Shown here piece after piece: positions 1-7,134 of a DNA stretch of 7,177 nt. The position numbers were made by a program, and so were the translations under genes. Position 1 is the stretch's first letter. Every line of letters starts with the position of its first letter. A model generated the notes under the pieces. The model worked only from the letters and a program-made list of their open reading frames with translations, ran no database searches and had not been told where the DNA came from. The stretch is from CBDHHC01 sp050633205 (lineage in GTDB: Bacteria; Pseudomonadota; Alphaproteobacteria; Rhizobiales; CBDHHC01), in NCBI GenBank assembly GCA_050633205.1, contig JBOEGA010000186.1, forward strand, positions 1 to 7,177. The letters are read 5' to 3'.

Positions 1-1025
1 TGGCCGCACTTATCAATGTATCACCAAAATTTATCGTATTTACAGGCGGTGGTACTGAAGCAAATATGACGGCTTTGTCGCCTGAACTGGTGGCCGCAAA
101 TAAGCCGGGAAGCAACCCTGAAGATATTGTTCTCTTTATTTCCGAGATTGAGCACCCCTGCGTTCTGTCGGGTGGGCGGTTTCGTTCTGACAAAATACGG
201 AAGTTACCAGTCTCGGGTGAAGGTGTGGTTATTCTCTCTGATTTAGAGGAAATATTAACGACATTCAAAAAAGAAAACCCAGATACACCATTTCTTGTTT
301 CCGTAATGTTGGCTAATAATGAAACCGGTGCTATTCAGCCTGTACCAGCTATTGCGGAACTTGTGCATGAGCATGGCGGTTTACTTCATACTGATGCGGT
401 GCAATGTGCCGGTAAGATAGCAATTGATTGTCAGACACTTGGTGCTGACCTGATATCATTATCTGCGCATAAGACAGGTGGCCCGCAAGGTGTTGGTGCG
501 TTGGCACTTGGATCGGGCAAGCTGGTGATTGGTCAGCCAGTATTAAAGGGTGGCGGGCAGGAGCTGAACCGCAGAGCAGGTACTGAAAATGTTGCCGGAA
601 TTGCCGGGTTTGGTGCTGCGGCTGAAGAAGCTGCCAATGAACTGGGGGCCATAAAAGAAATTGAACGGCTGCGCGACAGGCTTGAAAGCGAGTTACTGGT
701 TGCAGCACCGGAATTAACGATTTTTGCGAACAATATAGAACGTTTACCAAATACGAGCTGCATTGCAGTTGCGGGACTGACAGCGGAAACACTGCTTATT
801 GCTCTGGACCTTAAGGGGATAGCTGTAAGCTCAGGTTCTGCATGTTCATCTGGCAAAGTTGACAGTTCGCATGTGTTGAAAGCTATGGGTGTTGATGGTG
901 ATCTGTTGCAGAGTGCTATTCGGATAAGCCTTGGCTGGAACAGTAAGGAACAGGATGTCGACAGGTTTGTAACGGCCTGGACTGACATTTATAAGAAATT
1001 CAGGAATAGCCGAGCAGCGGCTTAG
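1..1025 (+). CDS. Class I cysteine desulfurase (NifS/IscS-like), 5'-partial
   Basis: This is a PLP-dependent cysteine desulfurase that turns L-cysteine into alanine plus an enzyme-bound persulfide, in the cytosol. The reading frame is open from base 3, and the codons before the ATG at 66 encode FTGGGTEAN, the conserved cofactor-phosphate motif of the family. That ATG is therefore internal, and the true start lies upstream of the window; about 340 residues are visible of a usual 380-400. Landmarks in order: EHPC with the PLP-stacking His (codon 153-155), ANNETG, HTDAVQ, the Schiff-base Lys in SAHKTGGP (471-473), RRAGTEN, and the active Cys in SSGSACSSG (843-845). The SSGSAC loop marks class I, unlike the class II SufS encoded downstream. 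It leads the operon, 26 bases before sufB. In Agrobacterium the gene in this position is called sufS2. Family assignment is firm; the physiological sulfur acceptor is not known from sequence. Confidence 0.95.
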   Translation, partial: AALINVSPKFIVFTGGGTEANMTALSPELVAANKPGSNPEDIVLFISEIEHPCVLSGGRFRSDKIRKLPVSGEGVVILSDLEEILTTFKKENPDTPFLVSVMLANNETGAIQPVPAIAELVHEHGGLLHTDAVQCAGKIAIDCQTLGADLISLSAHKTGGPQGVGALALGSGKLVIGQPVLKGGGQELNRRAGTENVAGIAGFGAAAEEAANELGAIKEIERLRDRLESELLVAAPELTIFANNIERLPNTSCIAVAGLTAETLLIALDLKGIAVSSGSACSSGKVDSSHVLKAMGVDGDLLQSAIRISLGWNSKEQDVDRFVTAWTDIYKKFRNSRAAA

Positions 1026-1041
1026 ATTATACAGAGAGTAC

Positions 1042-1047
1042 GGAGAA
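1042..1047 (+). promoter_or_regulatory. Ribosome binding site of sufB
   Basis: GGAGAA lies 4 bases before the ATG at 1052. It is a good Shine-Dalgarno match in the 26-base gap after the first desulfurase, and it supports 1052 as the sufB start. Confidence 0.6.
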
Positions 1048-1051
1048 ATTC

Positions 1052-2521
1052 ATGCCGGCAGTAAAAGAAACGATCGATCAGGTTAAGGAAATTGACGTCG
1101 ATCAATATAAATACGGCTTTACAACCGACATTGAAATGGTGAAAGCGCCAAAGGGATTGAACGAAGATATTGTTCGTTTTATCTCAGAGAAAAAAGGCGA
1201 GCCAGACTGGATGCTTGAGTGGCGTCTTAATGCATATCGCCGCTGGTTGACAATGGAAGAACCTGACTGGGCTCGAGTAAGTCATCCGAAAATTGATTTT
1301 AATGATCTCTATTATTATGCAGCTCCAAAATCCATGGATGGTCCTAAAAGCCTGGACGAAGTTGATCCAGAGCTTCTGGAAACCTATAAAAAACTTGGTA
1401 TTCCATTGAATGAGCAGGCCGTTCTGGCAGGCGTTCAGGGTGCCAAAGTTGCTGTAGATGCAGTCTTTGATAGTGTTTCAGTTGTAACCACGTTTAAAAA
1501 AGAGCTGGCAAAAGCCGGTGTGATTTTCTGTTCGATTTCAGAAGCGCTGAAAGAGCATCCTGATCTTGTCAGGAAGTATCTGGGTACCGTTGTTCCTACT
1601 TCTGACAACTATTATGCGACTCTGAACTCTGCAGTATTCTCTGACGGTTCGTTTGTTTATATTCCGGAAGGTGTTCGCTGCCCAATGGAGTTGAGCACTT
1701 ACTTCCGTATTAATGAAATGAATACAGGACAGTTTGAGCGCACTTTGATTATCGCTGAAAAGGGTTCCTATGTAAGTTACCTTGAGGGCTGTACTGCTCC
1801 TATGCGTGATGAAAATCAACTTCATGCCGCTGTGGTTGAACTGGTGGCCCATGATGATTCCGAGATTAAGTACTCTACAGTTCAAAACTGGTACCCAGGT
1901 GATAAAGAAGGCAAGGGCGGAGTATATAACTTTGTAACCAAACGCGGTGATTGCAGGGGTAACAACTCAAAGATTTCATGGACACAGGTGGAGACAGGTT
2001 CTGCCATTACATGGAAATATCCAAGCTGTATTCTTCGTGGTGATAATTCAGTTGGTGAGTTCTACTCGATTGCAATTTCGAACGGTCATCAGCAGGTCGA
2101 TAGTGGTACTAAAATGGTTCATTTGGGTAAGAACACTACAAGCCGGATTATCTCGAAAGGTATTTCTGCTGGCCATTCACAAAATACATATCGTGGTCTG
2201 GTATCTGCACACCGTAAAGCAACAGGCGCGAGAAATTTCACACAGTGTGACTCTCTGCTGATTGGTAATAATTGTGGTGCGCATACGGTTCCTTATCTGG
2301 AAGCGAAAAATTCCACTGCTGTTTTTGAACATGAAGCGACGACTTCCAAAATATCTGATGATCAGATGTTCTATTGCCAGCAGCGCGGCATGAATGAGGA
2401 AGAAGCTGTTGCATTGATTGTGAATGGTTTTGTTCGCGAAGTTATGCAGCATCTGCCAATGGAGTTTATGGCTGAAACGCAGAAGCTGATTGGGATCAGC
2501 CTTGAAGGAAGTGTCGGGTAA
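1052..2521 (+). CDS. sufB: SufB, Fe-S cluster scaffold subunit of SufBC2D
   Basis: SufB is the scaffold subunit on which the SufBC2D complex assembles iron-sulfur clusters in the cytosol. The 489-residue protein is full length (E. coli SufB is about 495). It has the N-terminal helical region with EPDWMLEWRL and the ring-wall beta-helix core containing YIPEGVRCPMELSTYF. The C-terminal block runs from QCDSLLIGNNCGAHTVPY through FEHEATTS to FYCQQRGM. Counting back from the shared SVG C-terminus, Cys399 aligns with E. coli Cys405 (codon 2246-2248), the persulfide/cluster residue, and His427-Glu428 align with His433-Glu434, so the assembly site is intact. The start MPAVKETIDQV is the usual alphaproteobacterial N-terminus. 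Its stop is 5 bases before the next gene, so co-translation is likely. The identification is essentially certain. Confidence 0.99.
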   Translation: MPAVKETIDQVKEIDVDQYKYGFTTDIEMVKAPKGLNEDIVRFISEKKGEPDWMLEWRLNAYRRWLTMEEPDWARVSHPKIDFNDLYYYAAPKSMDGPKSLDEVDPELLETYKKLGIPLNEQAVLAGVQGAKVAVDAVFDSVSVVTTFKKELAKAGVIFCSISEALKEHPDLVRKYLGTVVPTSDNYYATLNSAVFSDGSFVYIPEGVRCPMELSTYFRINEMNTGQFERTLIIAEKGSYVSYLEGCTAPMRDENQLHAAVVELVAHDDSEIKYSTVQNWYPGDKEGKGGVYNFVTKRGDCRGNNSKISWTQVETGSAITWKYPSCILRGDNSVGEFYSIAISNGHQQVDSGTKMVHLGKNTTSRIISKGISAGHSQNTYRGLVSAHRKATGARNFTQCDSLLIGNNCGAHTVPYLEAKNSTAVFEHEATTSKISDDQMFYCQQRGMNEEEAVALIVNGFVREVMQHLPMEFMAETQKLIGISLEGSVG

Positions 2522-2526
2522 GCAAT

Positions 2527-2925
2527 ATGGGAAAGCTGTTAAAGATACTAATGACAATTGTGGCTTTAGCTGGCTTAACGACAGCAGCTTCTGCGCAGCA
2601 AGGGTTCAGGCCAATCGATGTAACTAACTGGAAGCCTGAAAATTCTGAAACGCCATTAGATCTGATAGCTTCATTATATAAAGGCTTTCCGGAAGCTCTT
2701 GAGGGCAAACCCAAGGTCAATATTAACCTGACGAAAAATGAAGACGGTAAGTCTTTTCTTATCCGTCTTGAGATGACCGGGTATCTTGATGATCATACTG
2801 ATGGTGAAAGATACCGTGCTGTTGTGGTTCGTGATGGTGATAAGTGGCGGCTTAAATCACTGGGCAAACAGTGGAAATGTTATCGGGGATCAAATAAAGG
2901 GTGGCATACAAAAATCTGCCCCTAA
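2527..2925 (+). CDS. Small secreted protein of unknown function inserted between sufB and sufC
   Basis: This 132-residue protein is not recognised as a named family member. It has a clear Sec signal peptide: basic start MGKLLK, hydrophobic stretch to about residue 19, and a probable signal peptidase I site ASA|QQ after residue 23. The mature form would be about 109 residues, in the periplasm or outside the cell. There is no lipobox cysteine and no second membrane segment. The C-terminal third reads GERYRAVVVRDGDKWRLKSLG and then has Trp116, Cys118 and a final Cys131 (ICP end). The two cysteines could form a disulfide. From memory, this ending resembles small exported proteins of the type '..RY...L.R.GD.W.....G..W.C..G....W....C', but I can attach no function. 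It starts 5 bases after the sufB stop with little Shine-Dalgarno of its own, suggesting coupling to sufB. An in-frame ATG at 2551 would lose the basic n-region and is less likely. Base composition resembles its neighbours, so recent insertion is not evident. Confidence 0.88.
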   Translation: MGKLLKILMTIVALAGLTTAASAQQGFRPIDVTNWKPENSETPLDLIASLYKGFPEALEGKPKVNINLTKNEDGKSFLIRLEMTGYLDDHTDGERYRAVVVRDGDKWRLKSLGKQWKCYRGSNKGWHTKICP

Positions 2926-2948
2926 TCGTAACGAATAGAGAATATAAA

Positions 2949-3698
2949 ATGCTTGAAATTAAAAATCTACATGCTGAAGTTGAAGGCGAAAAAATCCTTC
3001 GTGGTATAGATCTGACGATCCCTAAAGGCGAAATACACGCAATTATGGGGCCTAACGGATCTGGTAAATCTACGCTGTCATATGTACTTGCCGGTAAAGA
3101 AGACTATGAAGTGACAGAAGGTTCTATCAGCTGGAACGGTGAAGAGCTTCTTGAGCTTGAACCTGATGAGCGTGCAGCAGCTGGTGTTTTCCTGGCATTC
3201 CAGTACCCAATGGAGATACCTGGAGTTGCTACAATGACATTTCTTCGTACTGCGATGAATGCTCTTCGCAAAGCAAAAGATGAGGACGAACTTTCCACTC
3301 CTGACTTTATGCGTATCGTAAAAGAAAAAGCAGCAACTTTGAATGTAACGATGGAAATGCTGAAGCGTCCGTTGAATGTTGGTTTTTCGGGTGGTGAGAA
3401 AAAGCGTCTGGAAATACTTCAGATGGCCTTGCTTGAGCCTAGTTTCTGCATTCTTGACGAAACAGATTCAGGTCTGGATATTGATGCTCTTCGTATTGTT
3501 TCTGAAGGTGTAAACCTTCTTAAAGACGAAAACCGGGCAATGCTGGTTATTACTCACTATCAGCGCCTGTTGAACTATATTGTTCCGGACAAGGTTCATG
3601 TCATGTCAAAAGGCAAGATTGTAGAAACCGGTGGTAAAGAGCTGGCTCTTGAGCTTGAGAAATCAGGTTATGCGAATTTCGGTGGCGAAGCTGCGTAA
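2949..3698 (+). CDS. sufC: SufC, ABC-type ATPase of SufBC2D
   Basis: SufC is the cytosolic ABC-family ATPase whose ATP-driven dimerisation reshapes the SufB-SufD pair during cluster assembly. The 249 residues show Walker A GPNGSGKS (34-41, Lys40), Q-loop FQYP (Gln85), the signature FSGGEKKR (146-153), Walker B ending CILDETDSGLD (167-177, Glu171, Asp173) and switch His203 in ITHYQR. These positions coincide with the E. coli SufC numbering, which supports the start at 2949 (MLEIKNLHAEV). An in-frame ATG at 2901 would add 16 residues that overlap the end of the preceding gene and do not look like SufC. The ribosome site is weak (AGAG at 2937-2940, 8 bases upstream). It is soluble: no membrane segment is present, as expected for this non-transport ABC protein. 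Confidence 0.98.
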   Translation: MLEIKNLHAEVEGEKILRGIDLTIPKGEIHAIMGPNGSGKSTLSYVLAGKEDYEVTEGSISWNGEELLELEPDERAAAGVFLAFQYPMEIPGVATMTFLRTAMNALRKAKDEDELSTPDFMRIVKEKAATLNVTMEMLKRPLNVGFSGGEKKRLEILQMALLEPSFCILDETDSGLDIDALRIVSEGVNLLKDENRAMLVITHYQRLLNYIVPDKVHVMSKGKIVETGGKELALELEKSGYANFGGEAA

Positions 3699-3702
3699 GT
3701 GC

Positions 3703-3709
3703 AAGGAAA
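3703..3709 (+). promoter_or_regulatory. Ribosome binding site of sufD
   Basis: AAGGAAA lies 6 bases before the ATG at 3716 and 12 bases before a second in-frame ATG at 3722. The spacing favours 3716 (MNMAVQ...) over 3722 (MAVQ...). The difference is only two residues. Confidence 0.6.
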
Positions 3710-3715
3710 CAGACA

Positions 3716-5050
3716 ATGAATATGGCTGTACAAGCAAAAAAAACAAAAGCCGAGCAGGAGTATTCAGATCAGTTTAAAGCTGCTCTTGATACACTGCCTG
3801 GTGATGCGTCTGTTAAAGAGGTACGCGCTAAAGCTATTACACGTTTCGAAGATATCGGTTTGCCAAACCGCCGTGTAGAGGAATGGAAATATACTGATCT
3901 GCGTGCAGCATTTCAGGAAGCCTATCCTGTTGCAAAACATGATACGGCGGATCTGACAGATGCTGAACTGAAAGCTGCTTGCGGTTCTTTTGCCGAACTG
4001 GATTGCTATCGTGTGGTTTTTGTCAATGGTCGTTACCGTGCTGATAAGTTCGGGTATGGGAATGGAATAGACGTTCAGTCACTGAATGATCTTTTTGAGG
4101 AAAAACCTTCCTGGGTTCTTGAGCAGCTACAAAAAGCAATTACATTTCCAGAGAATGATGCCTCACTAGCACTTAATTCTGCATTTATGACTGACGGGGT
4201 TGCTGTTCAGATTTCCAGTCAGATTGATAAGCCAGTCCATATTGTGTTTATAAATCGTGGCAGTGAAGCTTCTTCAGTTAACACAAGGAATATCATTTCG
4301 GTTGCTGAGGGTTCCAGTGCAACTATTGTGGAGCAGTTCGTAACGCTTGGTGATACTGCGTTTCAGACCAATACTGTTACAGAAACTGTGCTTGGTAATG
4401 GTGCTGAACTGAACCATATCAAGGTTCAAACAGAAAGTGCTACCGGCAGTCACCTGTCAACCTGGACGGTTACTATCGGGGAGAAGGCCCGGTACAGCCC
4501 ATTCCAGCTTACATCCGGTGCAGCTTTATCTCGTGATCAGCTTCATGCAAGATTTGATGGCGAATATGCTTCAATTAATTTTGGTTCAGTTTTTCTTGGC
4601 CGTGACAAGCAGCATGCAGATACTACGCTGGTTGTAGATCATGCGGTGCCGCATTGCGAAAGCCGTGAGCACTATAAAGGTGTGATGGCTGATAAAGCCC
4701 GGGGTGTTTTCCAGGGCAAGCTAATGGTTAAGAAAATTGCGCAGAAGACTGATGGCAAGCAGATGGCTCAGGCGCTTCTGTTATCTGAAGATGCCGAGTT
4801 TGATGCAAAGCCGGAGCTGGAAATTTTCGCTGATGATGTGGTTTGTGGTCATGGTGCTACTTCCGGTCAGATTGATGAAGATCTTCTGTTTTACCTGAGA
4901 GCCAGAGGTATCCCCGAGGTACAGGCAAAAGCTCTTCTTATTCAGGCTTTCACTGGTGAAACTCTTGAACTGGTTGAAAATGAAGATATTCGTGAATGTC
5001 TGTCTGCTATCGTGGTGGACTGGCTTGGCACTGCCAAAAGTGAGGTATGA
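3716..5050 (+). CDS. sufD: SufD, SufB-paralogous subunit of SufBC2D
   Basis: SufD is the SufB paralogue that pairs with SufB in the SufBC2D assembly complex and supports iron acquisition and cluster formation. The 444-residue protein has the N-terminal helical domain with the family motif GLPNRRVEEWKYTDLR (48-63). A central right-handed beta-helix region follows, and then the conserved C-terminal block KPELEIFADDVVCGHGATSG and FYLRARGI. His379 in CGHGAT (codon 4850-4852) corresponds to E. coli SufD His360, the residue that works with SufB Cys405 at the cluster site, so the site is complete. It is slightly longer than the 423-residue E. coli protein. The gene begins 17 bases after sufC, and its stop overlaps the sufS start. 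Confidence 0.98.
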   Translation: MNMAVQAKKTKAEQEYSDQFKAALDTLPGDASVKEVRAKAITRFEDIGLPNRRVEEWKYTDLRAAFQEAYPVAKHDTADLTDAELKAACGSFAELDCYRVVFVNGRYRADKFGYGNGIDVQSLNDLFEEKPSWVLEQLQKAITFPENDASLALNSAFMTDGVAVQISSQIDKPVHIVFINRGSEASSVNTRNIISVAEGSSATIVEQFVTLGDTAFQTNTVTETVLGNGAELNHIKVQTESATGSHLSTWTVTIGEKARYSPFQLTSGAALSRDQLHARFDGEYASINFGSVFLGRDKQHADTTLVVDHAVPHCESREHYKGVMADKARGVFQGKLMVKKIAQKTDGKQMAQALLLSEDAEFDAKPELEIFADDVVCGHGATSGQIDEDLLFYLRARGIPEVQAKALLIQAFTGETLELVENEDIRECLSAIVVDWLGTAKSEV

Positions 5051-5052
5051 TG
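5042..5052 (+). promoter_or_regulatory. sufD-sufS start/stop overlap with ribosome site
   Basis: The sufD stop TGA (5048-5050) overlaps an ATG at 5047 (ATGA), and a second in-frame ATG follows at 5050-5052. GAGG at 5042-5045 is only 1 base from the first ATG and 4 bases from the second, so initiation at 5050 is at least as plausible. Both imply translational coupling of sufS to sufD, and the products differ by a single Met. Confidence 0.6.
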
Positions 5053-6279
5053 AGTAACGGCGAATATGATGTCAGCCGCATTCGTCAGGATTTTCCAATA
5101 CTTTCTCGTGAAGTACATGGAAAGCCACTGGTGTATCTGGATAATGGCGCTTCAGCGCAGAAGCCGAAAGCTGTTCTGGATGCTATTCAAAAGGCCTATG
5201 CTGAAGAATATTCCAATGTACACCGTGGACTTCATTTTCTGAGTAATGCAGCAACGGAAAGTTATGAGAATGCCCGTAAGAGTGTTCGCAAGTTTCTGAA
5301 TGCTCCCTCAAATGACGAGATCATATTCACCAAGAATGCGACGGAAGCAATAAACCTTGTCGCGCAGTCATATGGCGGAATGGTTATTGGCGAGGATGAT
5401 GAAATTGTCCTTTCTGTAATGGAGCATCATTCAAATATAGTTCCATGGCATTTCCACCGTGAACGCAGTGGTGCTGTGTTAAAATGGGCTCCTATTGCAG
5501 ATGACGGTTCATTCAGCATTGATGAGTTTGAAAAGTGTCTGTCTCCCAAAACGCGGATGATTGCGATTACGCATATGTCTAATGTTCTGGGGACTGTCGT
5601 GCCTATTAAAGAAGTCATTGCATTAGCTCATTCTCGAAATATTCGTGTATTGATTGATGGTAGTCAGGGAGCTGTTCATCTGCCTGTTGATGTGCAGGAC
5701 CTGGATGCGGACTTTTATGTGATGACGGGCCACAAACTTTACGGTCCATCCGGTATTGGTGTTCTTTATGCAAAGAAAGAACTACTAGAGCGGATGCCAC
5801 CCTATATGGGCGGTGGTGAAATGATTGGCACTGTCAGTATGGATAAAATTACCTATGCTGAGCCACCTCACCGTTTTGAAGCTGGTACTCCACCAATTGT
5901 GCAGGCTATTGGTTTAGGTGCTGCTGTTGACTATATAATGGAAGTGGGCCGTGAAAAAATAACGGCTCATGAAGACAAGTTGATTGCCTATGCCCATAAG
6001 CGCATAAGAGCTTTGAACAGAGTTCGGATTTATGGCGATGCACCAGGAAAAGGTGCGATATTGTCGTTTTCAGTTGAGGGCGCTCACGCTCACGATGTCA
6101 GTACAATTATTGACAGATATGGTATTGCTGTCAGGGCCGGAACTCATTGTGCTGAACCCTTGATGGCACGCTTTGGGGTTACGTCAACCTGTCGTGCATC
6201 ATTTGGCATGTATAATACAATGGAAGAAGTTGATGCTTTGGCGGATGCTCTCATAAAAGCAGAAAGTTTTTTCGGGTAA
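5047..6279 (+). CDS. sufS: SufS, class II cysteine desulfurase
   Basis: SufS is the PLP-dependent cysteine desulfurase dedicated to the SUF pathway. It supplies persulfide sulfur to SufB, normally through SufE or SufU. The 410 residues match the usual length (E. coli 406). Visible landmarks are YLDNGASAQKP (30-40), FTKNATEAINLV (94-105), the PLP-stacking His in MEHHSN (125-130), IDGSQ with the cofactor aspartate (203-207), and the Schiff-base Lys230 in TGHKLYGP. The catalytic Cys368 sits in RAGTHCAEPLM (codon 6148-6150). Both catalytic positions are offset by 4 from E. coli Lys226 and Cys364. The RAGTHC loop and short active-site arm mark class II, in contrast to the class I enzyme that opens the operon. 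The start may be 5047 or 5050. It is followed closely by sufT. No SufE gene accompanies it here. Confidence 0.98.
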   Translation: MMSNGEYDVSRIRQDFPILSREVHGKPLVYLDNGASAQKPKAVLDAIQKAYAEEYSNVHRGLHFLSNAATESYENARKSVRKFLNAPSNDEIIFTKNATEAINLVAQSYGGMVIGEDDEIVLSVMEHHSNIVPWHFHRERSGAVLKWAPIADDGSFSIDEFEKCLSPKTRMIAITHMSNVLGTVVPIKEVIALAHSRNIRVLIDGSQGAVHLPVDVQDLDADFYVMTGHKLYGPSGIGVLYAKKELLERMPPYMGGGEMIGTVSMDKITYAEPPHRFEAGTPPIVQAIGLGAAVDYIMEVGREKITAHEDKLIAYAHKRIRALNRVRIYGDAPGKGAILSFSVEGAHAHDVSTIIDRYGIAVRAGTHCAEPLMARFGVTSTCRASFGMYNTMEEVDALADALIKAESFFG

Positions 6280-6283
6280 GGTT

Positions 6284-6289
6284 GGTGAG
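6284..6289 (+). promoter_or_regulatory. Ribosome binding site deciding the sufT start
   Basis: GGTGAG lies 4 bases before the ATG at 6294. The longer frame would begin at a TTG (6282) only 2 bases after the sufS stop, which would place this ribosome site inside the coding sequence. The ATG at 6294 is therefore preferred, with another ATG at 6303 as an alternative. Confidence 0.55.
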
Positions 6290-6293
6290 TAAA

Positions 6294-6701
6294 ATGAATG
6301 ATATGAGCGATGATATGCCAGAAAAAAAACAGGAAGAGCAGGGCGTTGAAGCCAGTTCTACTGACCAGACGACGGCATTGAGCGAAGAAGAAATTGAAAC
6401 GCTCACAAATGATATGATTGCCGCTCTCAAGACAGTTTACGATCCTGAGATACCATGTGATATTTATGAACTGGGCCTGATATACAGGATTGATGTTGAT
6501 GATGATCGCAATGTCGTTGTTGATATGACTTTGACAGCACCTGGGTGTCCTGTTGCAGGGGAAATGCCTATCTGGGTAGAGAATGCTGTACGTTCGGTTG
6601 CCGGTGTAGCTGATGTGACCGTAAATCTGGTTTTTGATCCTCCCTGGACGCAGGACCGTATGTCTGATGAGGCACGTGTTGCGTTGAACATGTTTTACTA
6701 G
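6294..6701 (+). CDS. sufT: SufT-like DUF59/MIP18-family Fe-S assembly protein
   Basis: This is a small cytosolic protein of the DUF59 (MIP18) family found at the end of SUF operons and thought to assist Fe-S protein maturation. In the Agrobacterium operon the equivalent gene is called sufX. From the ATG at 6294 it has 135 residues. Residues 1-34 are a polar tail rich in Asp, Glu, Gln and Ser that looks disordered. The DUF59 domain then runs from about 36, with DPEIPCDIYELGLIY (50-64) and MTLTAPGCPVAGEMP (78-92). Cys85 is the conserved family cysteine implicated in function, and Cys55 is a second one. The tail makes it longer than the ~100-residue core domain. It lies 14 bases after sufS and 34 bases before sufA. 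The biochemical role of the family is only partly understood. Confidence 0.93.
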   Translation: MNDMSDDMPEKKQEEQGVEASSTDQTTALSEEEIETLTNDMIAALKTVYDPEIPCDIYELGLIYRIDVDDDRNVVVDMTLTAPGCPVAGEMPIWVENAVRSVAGVADVTVNLVFDPPWTQDRMSDEARVALNMFY

Positions 6702-6735
6702 TGAAATTTAGCGGTGAAAGTATTATATTAGAGCT

Positions 6736-7134
6736 ATGGCAAGCAGAATTGTAAGACCCAAAGTCATGACACTTTCAGATGCAGCGGCAACGCGCATTTC
6801 AGAGATCATTGCAAAATCTGATAAAAAGATACTTGGACTGAGAGTTGGTGTCAAAAACGGCGGCTGTGCAGGCATGGAATATACCATGGAGTATGCTGAA
6901 GAAGTTGTACCGCTTGATGAAGCTGTTGAGGATAAAGGTGTAACAATCTTTATTGATCCAAAGGCTATTCTGTTTTTGCTTGGTACAGAAATGGATTACA
7001 AGGTTGATGTGCTTTCTTCGGGATTTGTTTTTAATAACCCTAACCAGACAAGTGCATGTGGTTGTGGAGAGTCTGTAGAAATTTCTCCGGTTTCGGAAGA
7101 TGTCAGAAAAGATTACGAAAATAAAGCTCTATAG
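6736..7134 (+). CDS. sufA: SufA, A-type Fe-S carrier (HesB/IscA family)
   Basis: SufA is an A-type carrier that accepts clusters from SufBC2D and delivers them to apoproteins in the cytosol. The 132-residue protein has the HesB/IscA fold signature: LRVGVKNGGCAGMEY with Cys44, then FNNPNQTSACGCGES with Cys108 and Cys110, the three cluster or iron ligands. Compared with E. coli SufA (122 residues, ending just after CGCGES), it carries about 20 extra C-terminal residues after that motif. The block from GTEMDYKVDVL to CGCGESVE strongly resembles alphaproteobacterial SufA proteins. The start at 6736 has only a weak AGAG close upstream; an internal Met at residue 11 is possible, but N-termini of about this length are usual in relatives. 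It is the last gene in view, and no terminator is visible in the 43 bases that follow. Confidence 0.96.
   Translation: MASRIVRPKVMTLSDAAATRISEIIAKSDKKILGLRVGVKNGGCAGMEYTMEYAEEVVPLDEAVEDKGVTIFIDPKAILFLLGTEMDYKVDVLSSGFVFNNPNQTSACGCGESVEISPVSEDVRKDYENKAL

Noticed and set aside
349..988. Antisense open frames across the first desulfurase (349-792 and 533-988)
   Set aside because: They lie wholly opposite a conserved gene, have low-complexity or unnatural composition, and match no family I recognise.
66..1025. Cysteine desulfurase starting at the ATG at 66
   Set aside because: The frame stays open to base 3, and the upstream codons encode the conserved GGGTEAN motif that continues directly into this Met. 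The gene is cut by the window edge, not started at 66.
1538..2557. Other-frame open reading frames within sufB (1538-1885 -, 1947-2261 +, 2177-2557 -)
   Set aside because: They are shadows of sufB: no ribosome sites that stand out, no recognisable domains, and full overlap with a highly conserved coding sequence.
2901..2948. N-terminal extension of SufC from the ATG at 2901
   Set aside because: It overlaps the end of the preceding gene, the 16 added residues do not resemble SufC, and the start at 2949 gives motif positions identical to E. coli SufC.
6282..6293. SufT start at the TTG at 6282
   Set aside because: It is a rare start codon with poor spacing. GGTGAG at 6284-6289 is well placed for the ATG at 6294 instead.
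6684..6735. Possible internal promoter before sufA (TATTAT at 6721-6726 as a -10)
   Set aside because: No convincing -35 hexamer sits 16-18 bases upstream, and a T/A-rich hexamer is expected by chance in this DNA.
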